From assembly GCF_965638725.1 (NCBI RefSeq), contig NC_134951.1:74589068-74653067 (forward strand): a stretch of 64,000 bases of DNA. The letters are read 5' to 3'. This stretch comes from Aptenodytes patagonicus (Eukaryota > Chordata > Aves > Sphenisciformes > Spheniscidae). The position numbers and the translations under genes were made by a program. Below the pieces are notes generated by a model that saw only the letters and a program-made list of their open reading frames with translations, was not told the DNA's origin and ran no database searches. This document shows, piece after piece, positions 1-12,729 of this stretch. Within the stretch, counting starts at the first letter, position 1. Each line of letters opens with the position of its first letter.

Positions 1-1673
1 ACTAACTGTAAGAAGATAATCAACTGTATCTTAAATTGTATTTCTTTCTTTGCCCTTACACCCCTGACTCAAACAAGTTCTGATCTCATGTGAATGCGAA
101 GGAATGCATTTGGTCAGCCCGGTTATTGGTTTAAATGCGAGGGCATTCTTCACTCTCCAGCAGGTAGAAATACTTGTTTCTCCAATGACTAAACATATTG
201 GCATATGTGGAATACACTTTTATTCTCTTTCCCAAAAGCCACACTCTTACTGTATAGAAGAAACAAGTTGTTTGCACCTTACCTAAAATTTCAATAACTT
301 CCTATTAAATTTGAAGGGAAAAAACCCCAAGACCTTTTATAAATCTACTGCTTTTGATCTGCTTCTGGTTTCACCTTCTCTTTCGTTTCTGCTCATAGAG
401 CATCTGCACTGTTCTGGGCATAATGTGCCCAGGTATTTTGTAGACTTCTCTTGCTGTTTTACGTGGCTACATACAGACCTACATTACTTCATACTTTAAC
501 TTTTTCTGCCCAAAGCTCTATTTGTTTTGTTTAAGTTTATGTCCTCTTGTTGATCTTACTAGCTGTATATTCATCCATCCATCCATCCAACTGTATGCAA
601 CTGCCCTAATGTGTTTCCCTGGCTGCTTTTTTCCCAAAGTTGTCAATTCTTGCTTCCAAGGCTGCCCCAAAAGTTTATAGTTCTTAGGTAGTTCTCTGAG
701 GGCAGCCTCCGGCAACTGGTACAAGGAAGTGCAGGGAAGGTGGGGGGCCGTGGAAGCCCTGGTTTAGGGGGGCTCGGGTTGGTGCCACGTTTCACCACGG
801 TAGTTATCCTACCTTGCACTGACGGCCAGCGATGGGCGGAACCGCACCTCTCGCCCCTCGGGTTTCGTGATTTGCTAGGCGAGCGTAAGGCACTCAGGCA
901 CGCAGGCTCCTTGCAAAATGCTGTTGTAGCTGATGTCAATAAATAAACAAATAGTTGTTGAGTGAAAAGATTGGCCCCTCCTGTTGTGATAGTCCAGAGG
1001 GCTTGCCAATATCTAGGATGAATTCATTGTTTCAGCCTGGGAAGACTCAGATATGTATCTGGTATTTCCCAGGAGAGGGCGTAACCATCAGAAATGCTTA
1101 ATTATTTAATGTTGGGTTTGGATTCAGCTGTATGGACACATACTATTAACCTGAATTTTCAGTATCTCTATGTATCTTTTACATAAAAGTTATCTAACTT
1201 GTCTTTTATTGGGTTCTGCTCTTGTCTCTCCCACCCACTTAGGTGCGGGTGACTGATAACAGAAGGGAGATCTATTTTTCCTGTTTGAACAGACAAGTGG
1301 TAGCCAAAATACTTTGTTCTTCCCATTACAAGTAGACGTTTTTACTACTTATTAATATTTCTTCCTCTCCTTTCGCTATTTATGTTTCTGTACCCAAGTC
1401 CCCTCCCATGCCTTTTCAGAACTCTTTAGTCGTGGCTCTGCTTTGCTCTTTAAGCCTCGGCAAATCACTTGCACCTTTGTGAATCGCATTGCCCGTCGTG
1501 AAACAGAGATCCTTGCCTACGTGTAAGATATCATTTATACAGTAGCTCGGGATTAAGAGGTGTTACTAAAGCATGATGTATGGATATTAGAGGAAAATAT
1601 CTGTTAAGAGACATCTACTGTTGCATCTGTGCATCTACTGTTAAGTTTTACATGGAAGTCATTTGCTTTTCAG
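1..1673 (+). other. ZBTB2: ZBTB2 upstream intron (partial)
   Basis: AT-rich non-coding sequence ending in a clear splice acceptor (pyrimidine-rich stretch then TTTTCAG at 1667-1673) just before the ZBTB2 start codon. No CpG-rich promoter is visible, so the first non-coding exon and promoter should lie upstream of the window. A short ATCC microsatellite sits near 572-590. Small open frames here have no recognisable protein character. Confidence 0.75.
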
Positions 1674-1684
1674 AGTGTAAAAAA
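1674..1684 (+). other. ZBTB2: ZBTB2 5' UTR part of first coding exon
   Basis: Eleven bases between the acceptor AG (1672-1673) and the ATG at 1685. An A-rich context precedes the ATG, with A at -3 and G at +4, a favourable initiation context. Confidence 0.75.
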
Positions 1685-1857
1685 ATGGATTTGGCCAACC
1701 ACGGACTTATTCTGCTGCAGCAACTAAATGCTCAGAGAGAGTTCGGTTTCCTGTGTGACTGCACAGTTGCCATTGGTGATGTCTACTTTAAGGCACACAA
1801 ATCGGTCCTTGCTTCTTTCTCCAACTACTTCAAGATGTTGTTTGTTCATCAAACCAG
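1685..1857 (+). CDS. ZBTB2: ZBTB2 coding exon 1 (N-terminal half of BTB domain)
   Basis: Encodes residues 1-57 plus two bases of codon 58. The donor is CCAG|GTAACT with GT at 1858-1859. The reading continues in frame beyond the donor for only one codon, so splicing is required. The two leftover bases AG join T at 3740 to make Ser58, restoring the family sequence HQTSECVRL across the junction. Confidence 0.96.
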
Positions 1858-2354
1858 GTAACTATAAAAAGGTTCACTGTTTAAGTGTTGTTCAGTTAGC
1901 TAAGGTAAGGAGGTCTAGCAACATTTTGAAACCTGAAAATGTTCTTTTTGCTTCTTGCCATGACATAAGGAATATGGAATCCAGTCCTATCTGCAAACTA
2001 GAATCTCAGTTTAAAACATGTTAAAGTTGAACTGTGATTCATTAACACTAATGTTACAATTTAGCACAAGTTCTTTTCCTTAAAAAAGCATAGAATTCCT
2101 AGAATTGAATATTTAAAGGATCCTGTCTTCACTCTTGCACTTTCCTTCCCCCACTCACTATCCTCTACTCTGTCTTGGCGCTATTCTTGACATTTCCATA
2201 ACATTACATACAGCCCAATAAGTATTTGCTAGGGGATTTTGAGAAATGGACTTATAAAAGAGGTTAATATGATTTTTTTTTTTTTTTACAGTTTACCAAA
2301 GTCAGTTAAATAATAAAATACTACATAGTGGTGGAAAATAAGGGAGTTTGTGTT

Positions 2355-2388
<34 letters not shown>

Positions 2389-5102
2389 GGGCAGCCTCAC
2401 ATGGAGGGCATTAAAAAGATAACGAAAGTGTAAGACTGTTTCAAAGATTTTTTTTTTGTCTTTTTTTTTTCCCAATTATTTGAACTATCTCAAAAAGTTT
2501 ATGTTAAGTCAGATGTATCGGTCTTGATGCTCCATCAAGAGCACACAGTCATCTCTGGAAGCCAGCATTGCAAAGTTTACTTTTGAGTAATATATCTGAA
2601 TTCAAAAGCAGTCAGAGAGAGCGAGCTCAAGAAGGGTGCACCTCAAGAAATGGAAGAATTGGCTGTAATTTCCTCCTCAGCTTGGTAGCCTACTGTGGTT
2701 AGAGCATTCAGACTGCAGTGCACAGTCATGTCCATTTCTGGATTTCTGTCTTTTATTTAATGTAAGAGCTACAGATAACTCTGAAAAACGATTAGAATCC
2801 CAGATCCTTTCCTGTTAGCTAACTGGCCTAACCGAGATGTTCCTGATTTCCTTTCTTCTTCTGTGAACCTTGCCTCTCCTGCGTGGAGATCCAGCTTCAA
2901 CCGGAGGAGTGGTGGGTGTTTCAGTCCAGAGTATCCTAAAGGGTGATGCATAGGGCATCCTCTCAGCTGGAGGGTGGTGTTGGTTTCAGTCCTGTTAGGC
3001 TGAAGAGGGCATCACAGCCAAAGCGTCTCCCTTCGTTGAGCGCTCTAACGGAGGGCTGACCAGGCGTACCACTGGTGCTACTGTTTCTTCCTCCCTATTC
3101 AAGGAAAGAAGCTACCGTTCTGCTTTGTAAGGAGCCTGGCCTCCATGGGTTAGATGTGCCCAGGCTACACCTGTTGTATCCGATCACACCCTGTCCTGCA
3201 TAGTTTCTGGATCGTAATGCAGTTGAGACGAGGTGATACCACACATTTGCAGAACTGTAGCTAGTAAGGCATAGAAGCCAAACAGGCAAGTGCCAGATGA
3301 ATTTTAGGTGTTTTCAGGGCTAAGTACTGAGAGAAGTTTAATGGATTGTGAATTTAGAGTCTAGTGCTAGCAGGTTTTCATTTAGCTACAGATGTGTTTG
3401 AATCCAACCAAAAAAAGGGGGAAAATATCTTTGCCATTTACAAAATACATATTAATATGTGACAACAAATCTATAACATAACAGCAGTTTAGAAAGGTGT
3501 AGATTGCAAGGGGACAGCTTTGTCTTTCAAGCCAGTTATTTCCTGAGGAAAAAAATATCATCTTTCAGGTGGCCAATAAGATTAGCTCATTTACGTTAAA
3601 GCGTTTCGCTACATTTATTGCAGATTCTGTCTTTCGAATTTAAGTAGATGCCTCTGATTTTCATCAATGCTTGAATAACCTAGATCTGGTAAAAAAGATT
3701 TTCCTTATCTCTTACTGATCATTTTGTTTCACCTTTCAGTGAATGTGTCCGTTTGAAAGCGACTGACATACAGCCAGATATCTTCAGTTATCTCTTGCAT
3801 TTGATGTACACTGGGAAGATGGCACCGCAACTCATTGACCCAGTTCGACTAGAACAGGGAATAAAGTTTCTGCATGCATATCCACTAATTCAAGAGGCCA
3901 GCCTTGCAAGTCAGGGAACTTTTTCTCACCCGGATCAAGTTTTTCCATTAGCATCTTCATTATATGGCATTCAGATTGCAGATCACCAGATAAGACATCC
4001 CCCTAAGGTTACATCAGCAACTGACAAACTCGGGCGAGAACCAAGGCCACAGACATCACGGATGAACCAAGAGCAGGTTTCTGAAGGCTCACAGCTCTCG
4101 CAGTTAGCTACAACTCTGCCACAAGTGACCCGGACAAGTATGTCCACTTCTGACCCACTGCCATCTTCTTTATCTCCAGAATTGGTATCTGCTGCTGGTA
4201 ATAATTCACCTGCAGGAGAAGAGGCCAACATGGAAGCATCTTCTTCAGATGAACAGCCCGCCTCACTCACAATAGCACATGTCAAGCCAAGCATTATGAA
4301 AAGGAATGGAAGCTTCCCAAAATACTATGCCTGCCACCTCTGCGGCCGCCGGTTCAATTTGCGAAGTAGTTTGCGTGAGCACCTGCAGATCCACACGGGA
4401 GTTCCCTTCACGTCTAGCCAGCAGGGAGAAAGTAATATTTCTTTGTCTCTCTGTAACAACACAGCTGATAAAGATGCCGTGGAAGTGCCTGAAGCAGGGA
4501 TGATTAGTGACAGCGAGCTGCAGCAGATCTCAGACTCCCCAATAATTGATGGGCAGCAGCAGTCAGAGACACCGCCCCCCTCCGATATTGCAGACATAGA
4601 CAACTTGGAGCAGGCGGATCAAGAGAGGGAAGTAAAAAGACGGAAATACGAATGTTCCATCTGTGGTCGCAAATTTATTCAGAAAAGCCACTGGAGGGAG
4701 CACATGTACATACACACTGGCAAGCCCTTCAAGTGCAGCACTTGCGACAAAAGCTTTTGTAGGGCTAACCAGGCTGCCAGACACGTGTGCCTAAACCAGA
4801 GCATGGACACGTACACGATGGTGGACAAACAGACTCTGGAACTCTGTACTTTTGAGGAAGGCAGCCAAATGGACAACATGCTAGTACAGACCAACAAGCC
4901 CTACAAATGTAACTTGTGTGACAAAACGTTTTCAACTCCCAATGAAGTAGTCAAACATTCGTGCCAAAATCAAAACTCTGTCTTTACACTAGAAGAAGAT
5001 CGCTCCATTCTGCTAGGTGGTGGGGACACAGAAGCCACAGAGACTGATAATGCAGTGTTAGCCTCCATCAAAAAGGAGCAGGAAGCAGTGTTGTTAGACT
5101 GA
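1685..5102 (+). CDS. ZBTB2: ZBTB2, zinc finger and BTB domain-containing protein 2 (two coding exons: 1685-1857, 3740-5102)
   Basis: A nuclear sequence-specific transcriptional regulator of the POK/BTB zinc-finger family, known as a repressor acting in p53/p21 and methylation-linked contexts. The joined exons give 511 residues; the human protein is 514, and I recognise near-identity along its length. The BTB/POZ domain covers about residues 10-115 and begins with [21 protein letters not shown]2H2 finger 1 is at about 255-276, finger 2 at 361-383, and finger 3 at 388-408, ending HVC. Finger 4 is at 446-466, ending HSC, so the last two are C2HC-type. A basic patch VKRRK (356-360) may be an NLS. 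The C-terminus carries IKKE (501-504), a SUMO-consensus match. The start was chosen because it gives the family N-terminus and a good Kozak context. The gene converges on AKAP12. Confidence 0.97.
1858..3739 (+). other. ZBTB2: ZBTB2 intron splitting the BTB domain
   Basis: GT-AG intron of 1882 bp, phase 2. It contains a run of 30 T (2357-2386) and further T-rich tracts near 2271-2290 and 2448-2470. The acceptor is TTTCACCTTTCAG at 3727-3739. I see no RNA gene or conserved coding segment inside. Confidence 0.9.
3740..5102 (+). CDS. ZBTB2: ZBTB2 coding exon 2 (rest of BTB, linker, four zinc fingers, C-terminus)
   Basis: Encodes residues 58-511, ending [10 protein letters not shown] and TGA at 5100-5102. 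It holds the second half of the BTB fold, a Ser/Pro/Gln-rich linker, and finger 1. An acidic Ser/Asp-rich stretch with [19 protein letters not shown] (about 313-340) follows, then fingers 2-4. The zinc ligands are all present, with Cys in place of the last His in fingers 3 and 4. No frameshift or premature stop is seen. Confidence 0.97.
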
Positions 5103-6800
5103 ATGTGAAACCTATATCAATTTTTTAAAGTTTCTTTACTCATTTTTTATTAAATCAATTTTTTCCTCCCCCCACCTCTTACCTCACTTACCCCTGCCAT
5201 CTTTTCCACCAGCCTCCTTCCCACCCTTTGTCTTCAGCAACCAGAACTGTACTGGCACGTTAGGAAATTGGACTTTGCCTCTCCCACCAAAACAAACAAA
5301 AAGCTCTTGCATCAAACCACAACATAATTGATTTTAATACAAAGGAACGTGTGAAAAAATAATCCAGCTAACTATGTCGATAGTATTAGTTAATGCAAAT
5401 TTAATAGATTTTAAACAAAATTTAGATTGCTTAAAAGTGTATTTAGATACAATGATGAGTGTAATGAGAAACAGAGTATCAGTTTGATAAGCAAAGAAAA
5501 TATATATATATATATAGGTTTCCCTGGTAAAAGGCATTTCGAGAAGATCTGGCAAATTAAACACCGTGCTTTTTAGAAGTCCACATGCAAGTTGATTAAA
5601 GTTTTGACTTAAAACCCTCAGAACTTTTCTCAATGAATGCAAAAATCTCTGTTCATTGAGTTAAAAAGAGCTAAGGGTGTTGGGTTTCTTTTAGCCTTAT
5701 GTTTTCCTTCAAGTATGCCTTTGGGTATCTGTTTCAGATAGCATCCTTGAGTCAAGCTAAATAGTTACTTAGTCAAATTTTGACTTAAGTAGCTGTAATA
5801 ATAATGTGATGGCAATCTTTATATATATATATAAAATACTGTATATGTATAAAGATTTTTTTTAATATATATATATATAAAGTGTTTGTGTGTATATTTG
5901 GTACAGGTAAATAAATGCACACATCCTTTTTAAGTAACTGGCCGTCTACTCTCAGATTCAGCCCAGAAGGTCTTTTAGTTGTTTGACAAAACTAGTCATT
6001 GCACAGGTTATTTTTAATCAAATTTAAAACGTCCTCAGCTGTGTGCATTTTTATTGGCCTGTTGAAGAGAAGCTACTAGGTAAGTGTTGTCACCCAAGCT
6101 ATGAAGGAAACTAGAGAAGTGACATACTGGTGAGCACTGTACCATCATTAGTGCAGCACATGCATGTGTTGTTAGCTATAGGTTTGAGTCATTCTGGATG
6201 AAAGGAGAGAGAAAAGCTTTACTGCCTTACTCGGGCAAGGAATGTCCACGATTTCATTTGGTCTAACGGCATGAGTTAAGAGGAAGAAAAAGTGGTGCAG
6301 AGACGTTCTAGCAACAGGGGATCATGGTTGTTTTAAAGTGAATCTGTAGTGCTGGCTGGCAAATTCTGCTGTGTGAGAGTCCCGTTATTTTCAGAGCCAA
6401 GACAAAGTCTGCAAAAACTGAAAGGGTGAATTCTGTAGTTTTAGTTACTGCTGATGGTAGCACTGCATCTTTGTGTTAAAAATCAAGTTGCTGATTCTTA
6501 TTATTTTATATAGATGCCCAGATTTTTTGCTGGTAGCCTAAAAACCTAAACTGACAGGAGCAGTGAAGCCCACCGAGCAATTACTGGGCCCACAGAAGGC
6601 GTAAGCAGACAGAATAAGTGCCCCATGGTAAATGGAGACAGTGTGTGTTTTGGGGGGAGGGGTGGGAGAGGGCAAGTCACAAACCACAGCTCTTCTCTGT
6701 GTATACGTTTAAACTGAGTATCATCTTTTTGTGTATAGTTAAGTTCTCAGATTTGTAAGTTTTTATACATCATTTCATTGAATAAAAATGGAATTAAATG
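5103..6800 (+). other. ZBTB2: ZBTB2 3' UTR (probable extent)
   Basis: AT-rich non-coding sequence directly after the stop codon, with (TA)n stretches near 5502-5516, 5820-5833 and 5865-5878. Candidate poly(A) signals AATAAA occur at 5910-5915 and 6781-6786, and weaker-placed ones at 7278-7283 and 8069-8074. The downstream limit is inferred only from these signals and could be longer. Confidence 0.45.
6781..6786 (+). promoter_or_regulatory. candidate poly(A) signal of ZBTB2
   Basis: Canonical AATAAA in an AT-rich 3' UTR context after TTTCATTG. A T/G-rich stretch (GGTTGTTGGTTTTCG) follows at about 6830-6845, as expected of a downstream element. The other AATAAA at 5910 could be used alternatively. 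Confidence 0.4.
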
Positions 6801-9800
6801 GGATATGATTTACTGAGTTGAAGGTGAAAGGTTGTTGGTTTTCGATCTTCCTGAAAGAGCTCTTACTGAATCGGTTTAAAAGCCAGGCAATGTATTCTGT
6901 GTATCAGACGAAAACCTTCGTCATACAGATGAACAAATAGCTTACTAAAGCTGAAAGCAGGGGATTTAGCACAAAGGGTCACTACCTATTTGTTTTTTCC
7001 AGTTTATTATAACATGACAATTATTGTAAAGTTTATTGTAAGTGGTGTTGAGTTTATTCTCTCTCTTGTATTAGAGTAATAGATCTAAAATCAATTGATT
7101 TTACTTCAAAGTATGAAAGTGTTTTGAGGTAAAAAAAGTAACATCTTACAGAACTATTTTAGTGTTGCCCATTTAAAAACTTTTTTAGGATCTTCATTTA
7201 CCAATGTAATTTCTTTAAATGTGTGTTTTATTTCATCTCACTTAGTCTGCAATGCTCTCAGAGCAGGAAAAAAAAAGAATAAACCTTTCCTAATTCAGGG
7301 TAAGGTCAGCTTCTGAGGTAGCTGTGGTTTAGGGGATAGTCACAAGTTCATTTCCAAAATGACTACAGCTGCTAAAGGTGCTGACACCTCAGCTATTAGT
7401 TACTGCTTAGTCAAGTGCTCTTTTTTTTTTCAGAGCTCCAGCTCTGCTCCGGAGCGGAGTACAACAGTTCAGCTCAACTCCCCAGGTGGCCGGTTGTATC
7501 AAAAGGATACGTGTGGCCACACCATTTTTTGTGAGACATTCAGCAGCCCTGGGTCCTTACCTTATTCCTGCTCTCGCCTCTCCTTCTCCACTGTTTGGAG
7601 AACATGATGTTTGCTCAGTTACATGTTGAATGGGCTCAAGTGAACGGATTCCCCTGAAAAACAACCAGTCTTAAAAAATGCCATTTTTCTGTCAAACCTG
7701 TTCCCTATTTTAGCTCTGCAGAGGGCTTCGGACAACTCACGGATTGTGCAAGGGCAGAAATGAGCAGGGAGGAGGCTTACTGAAGCCAGCGTTGCTGCTG
7801 GCAACATCCGGAGTGACGAGGGTGGGAAGCAGTGACTCCCACTTGGGCAGGTCCCTCCCTTGGTGGGCAGTGTGGCCTCGCAAAGTGGTGTACTGCCCAG
7901 AAAGAAGGGGCGGTGTAGGGCAGGGAACAAGCAGCCGGGGAAGAAGTTGGTTATGACAGCACTGCTGCTGCAAGAAACGTGAAATTGCAGGCTCGGCAGA
8001 GATACTTTCACCTGTTAATATTTATTCTTAAGAAATAACACTGTCAGGTAAAGAGAAAAAAAAATCACAATAAAGAGATTATTTTTATATGTGTTCAGCT
8101 ATCATAATGGTTTATTTTAAATACCCTTTATTGTCTGATGCTCCCTAGTGATGTTTAAGTCATTGTCTCTCACTGCTTGAGCAGTTTGGTTCCTCTACAA
8201 CGAATTAGGAACAGTATATTCTGGTTATTAACAGCTGCGTCAAGAACTTGGGTAATTACAGTACAACTATAGTTTTGTTCAAGCTTCTTTGTTAAATCCC
8301 GTCTGAATTATTATTACAGTTAGAGAGAATTTCAGGCTTTTTCTTTAAACTTTTGACTCAAATTTGTGACCGAGTTGTTCATTACTCATTCAGGCTGCTC
8401 ACCTGCTGAAGTTGTGAATTTTCTACCAAATGAAAGAGAACAGCTTTGCAGGAACTACTGAATAATCACTGAAAATCTGCCATCATTCAAGGCTGTGGGC
8501 TGGACCTTCCGCCCCAGTGTATTTCCCAAGGAGTAACTTCAAAGTTAACTTCCCGGGCATGTCACTTGACAAGACACCTCTGCCTTGACTTCAGAAGTAC
8601 CAAACACCTACAAATCTATCCACTCAATAGAAAGAACAGATGATTATCACCTCTGAAAATGGAGATTGCAGTCCCCTGCAATCAATCAATATTTTTTGCC
8701 GACTTTGTATCAAGTATCTTTTTAGTCACTGGTCTGACAATCATTCTGCTTCTGCTGAGGGAGAATTTATTAGAAGATACTAGTGTTACAAACATTGAAT
8801 AGTTTAAACTGTGCTCCTGTTTACACTGCAGGGCCTTAAGTTGCTATCTTGATATTTAGAAAATCTGCTTTCTGGCTCTTCAGCTCCAAATCCCATAAAA
8901 CAATAGCTTCAGTCACAAAAGGTAGTTAGTCACAAGAAAAAAAAAGTAGATTTCTTTCTGTTTGCTTTAAATAACTTCTTTGACATTACAAAAACTTTTT
9001 ACATTAATTAAAGGAAACCTCGTTAGACAAGAGCAGGTTCTATGGTGCCCGGTAGCATCACAATCCCTTGCAATGTTTTTTCCCAATCTGCTTAACAGCA
9101 GGATTACCTTTTTTAAGTACTTCACCTTTTTGGAGGGTAATATAGTTCTTTAGTTATCTTCAGCCCAAGCAATTGAAGACCAAATTGATTCATTCTTAAC
9201 CAAGTTAAAGTATTTTTCCTTGATTGTATTTCCACACCTTTTAATCTTAAAAAGTAAACACGACTAAGGGAGAGTTCATTCTGGAGGTCTGTCATTGACT
9301 CTTCATTTATTACTTCCTAAAAGTCAACAAATGTTTCCATGTGGCAAGATACTTCATAGCTATGAATGATTATGAGTATTTAGGCTACTTAATGAAAACA
9401 AATTCCATTTAACATTCCTACGTCAACACTGTAAATATTACACTGTTAGTTACAGCAGCATACCTTCGTAATGAAATCTAGGTGATATACTACTAGTGGT
9501 GATAAAGGCTGTCTGTTTAAAAAGCCCAGCTGTTGTCCTACCTGAGGCAATATGTTTCCGTTTCTACAGCTCTTGTTTTGTTCATTTGGTTTTGTTTGTA
9601 AAAATGCCTCCTGTTGTCACTGGATAATGAAATCCCACTCATACCGAAACCAGAACAAAATGCAGAAAGCAGCAAGAAGTCTTTTGCAGCATGCCTCGTT
9701 AATGTATATTTGCCAGATGATCCACGATCATCTCTAGAAGAGAAACTCACTGTCCTTAAACATGGGCTTCTATCAAGCCTGCCATTAAAAAGGACATATT

Positions 9801-10397
9801 TTAATGAAATTTAGCCAAAACCATGAAACACTTCCACAGTACAGCCTTGCTGCCATGCTGTCCATGCGTCCCTGCTTTTGAACAGATCACGTGTGCTCAG
9901 ATGCAGAGCTCAGCATGGTCTTTGCGCAGCTGACAGTCACTGTCGCCACTCCTTGCAGCGCCAGCTTTTAGCCCTTGTGCCAAAGGTGCTGCCCACAAAA
10001 GGATTTCCTCGTATTCGGTCCACATCTATTGCCTTGGCCAAAAGTGAAGCTTTCCTGGAACCTTAGGAAATCTACTCAGAGAAAAGAGAAGCAGAACCAC
10101 AAAATGCAAGTTAACACAAATGTACACTTACTGTACTGCTCTGCAGAGTGTGGAGGAGGTACCCCGCCGCTCCAGTGTGCCTCAGCACAGATCCACAGCC
10201 TGTCTCCAGTCTGCTGACTCTGTCAGGCCTGGTTTTGAAGCAGCCCCTACGCTTTCTAAGGGAGCTTCCTGATAAATCCGTGTTTCCTTCAATCCTGTTC
10301 CTTAATCTCTCAACCACATGGTTAAAGCATTTTCCATTTTGTTACTACTGTATTGTGTAAGTCCAGTTTCAGTAGTGTTATTTGGTGGATTATCACA
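6801..10397. other. intergenic DNA between ZBTB2 and the first long direct repeat
   Basis: Mostly AT-rich single-copy-looking sequence. No gene, RNA gene or clear transposon is recognised. The only protein-like open frame is 9602-9814 (+), discussed under findings. The AATAAA hexamers at 7278 and 8069 could be distal ZBTB2 poly(A) sites. Confidence 0.5.
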
Positions 10398-11767
10398 GTT
10401 CATTTGGGTCTCTCAAATTCACAGGGGAATGTACACTGTGAATCAAGCTTTTTTGGATCCTTATGGGCCCCTTCCAACTTGAGATATTCTACGGTTCTGT
10501 GATTATTTCATGAGCTCATTAAGTAGAAGTCAAACAAGGGCTCAATCCTTGACTGGTCTAGATTGCCAATTCTCTAAATTGTTGCTTCAACAATTCACAC
10601 GCTCGTTAACTCACAAAGTCACTAACCCACACGCTTATGAGCAAACGAGTTGCCTGGCTGAGGACGAGGCTGCTCATCCTTCCTCCTCCGTCACGCTGCA
10701 GGCGTCCCCTCTATCACCCCAGGAAGCAGGAGAGCCTCAGCAGCCCGGCTGCTGGTGGATCCGCTTCCGAAAGCTTGTTGGGATAAGCTGGCGTATTCCT
10801 GCCTTCCAGCTTGGAAGTTTGGTCTACACCTTTCCCGCGGCTTGTTGCAGTTAGTTCTGAAGACTTTCAGGCTTATCAGAAACTACCAAACAGTTACTTT
10901 TGCCAGGCTGCAGAGACAGCAGACCTTCTCTCTTTCTGGCCTCAGTATCCAGCGGCTCTTTCTGCAGCCGAATGGTGCTGCTCCCCGCACGCATCAGGCC
11001 TCCCCAGGAGCTCTGCCTCAGGGCAGCACCTGAGCAGGAGCCGAGCGAGCAGCCGCTGCGGGTCTGGGCCTTATTTCTGCTGTTGCCTTATCGTTTCCTG
11101 ACTTGATTCAGACTGGCACTGAATACGGCTAGCCATCTAGAACCGAATCTGCATTTTCCCTTCAGAGCCCACTGAAGCAGCTTTGGATTTTGCATGTGCA
11201 TTTTGTGCACATACGTCACTGACGCAAGTTAGCGCTGTGTCGTGCTTTTTCCTCTTTAACGGCTCTCCAGGCTGGATGGAAGCTCACCTACCGGGGAAGA
11301 CAGCGGCTAGAGGAAGCTGCTGCCTTTGCCACATCAATTTCTCCAGCTTTTGGGGTGTACAGTTCTACACGCATTTGAGGTGCAATCCGTGTCGACTTGT
11401 GAGAAACCAGTTGAGCCTCCGTTTGGCTGAAAGACAAGCGGTGAGTTGCAGAAGACAGCACTAGATGGTGCAGTCACACCAGCGCAACCACCCAGCCGTC
11501 CTGGCTCGCCGTTCGGCAGCCCTTCGCAGGGGCAGGCACTGCATACCCCAAAGAGCATTTCTGTAACAGCATTCCTATACCGAGGGGCTGCACTGGAAAG
11601 CCGAAGGGGGCAGAAAGGACTCTCGCAGCCCTGCCTTGCAGCAGAGAGAGCAGAGAGCGGAGCCCTTTGCACAGGGGGCTGCAGAGCACTCAAAAGCACA
11701 AAGCTCCGAGGCTTGCAGCGGCAGGTACACAAGGGAGGACCTTTTTGCATCTTCACTGATGAGAAAA
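10398..11767 (-). mobile_element. LTR-like direct repeat, copy A (probable 3' LTR of a minus-strand element)
   Basis: A 1370-bp block repeated at 20770-22139 with a constant offset of 10,372, no indels and only five substitutions that I could find, about 99.6% identity. Four of the five are C in copy B versus T in copy A, each followed by G, which is methylation-type decay in copy A. Near its low-coordinate end (10455-10504) it holds a CR1-tail-like sequence. It contains several open frames, but they are shared by both copies and match no protein I recognise. LTR identity is inferred from the repeat pair, the primer-site-like sequence beside copy B and the retroviral remnants between them. 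Terminal TG/CA and a target-site duplication were not convincing. Confidence 0.6.
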
Positions 11768-12729
11768 TATGTGATTTTTTTTTTTTTTTTAATATATATA
11801 TATTAAAAATGCCATCGCATCTGCCATACAGGACTGACCAAGACCATTTTTCCTCAAAAGGAGTTGACTCCAAAGTGGGTCGATTTCATGGTAGCACAGT
11901 TAGTCAGCCCCTGCAAGTGCAGCCCTGGATGAGGACAAGCACATGCTTTTGGGCAGCCCTGAACATTGACATTGGTCACAGCCTCTGTGCCGGTGTTAAA
12001 CCACCAGCGTGAGCCTCCCATCCCAGCAGGAACAGGTCTTTCCCAACTGCCCTACAAAAGGTTAAAGCCTGGAAAACGGGAGGGCTACACACACAGTGGG
12101 TCAGGTCCTTCCACCCCAACAGCAGTACTCGGAGGACTTGAAGGGAAATAGTCACTCAAAGCATGTGATTTGCATGCGCTGATGAGGAAAGGAAGGTGAT
12201 GCCCCCTCACCAAACCACCACCACTCCAGTTGCTGGCACACAGGCCTCCACGCACAGACATGTACACAGAATACTGAGTCATAATTGTTCAATAGTAATC
12301 TTATTTTTTTATATGCATTCTTATGCGAATTTTTTTTCTTAAATCTCATTTTGAGGCATACATGAGACATCTTTGGCAATATTGATAGAGACGCAGGACA
12401 AGTCCTGATTTGCATACAAAAATGGAAAAAGAACCTTTGGAGAAACTTCACCCTTGTTTGCTGAGTTTATGAAAGTTCAAAGTTTTCCTGCCCTACTTAT
12501 TATTTTTCAATAAAGCTGTAGTACAATCTGCATTTTAAAAAAACCATACCACAGGTATGACTTGAAGGGTGTAAGCGTCACCGTGCACCACTCTCCTGTC
12601 ACATATGAGGTTTGTGTAACGAACACGTTCCTTCCCCCTACAACGACGACAAGCATCGACAGTTGTGGTGACAGAGCAGCAACCTACACGCTGAATTTCA
12701 GCTCCGAGAGGCCAGAGCGTGCGGGTTCA
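11768..12729. other. interior sequence next to copy A, low complexity then repeat remnants
   Basis: Begins with a T-run and (TA)n at about 11775-11805. Bases 12280-12345 match 18155-18225 on the same strand (shared CATAATTGTT and AATAGT blocks), so a diverged dispersed repeat lies here. An AATAAA occurs near 12510. No gene is seen. Confidence 0.4.

Noticed and set aside
1580..1684. Upstream ATG at 1580 as the ZBTB2 start
   Set aside because: It lies in the intron before the acceptor at 1672-1673. The known protein N-terminus MDLANHG begins at 1685.
11446..12012. 188- and 184-codon frames in copies A and B of the long repeat
   Set aside because: Present in both repeat copies by duplication and diverging exactly where the repeats end. 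Composition and lack of homology suggest non-coding repeat DNA.
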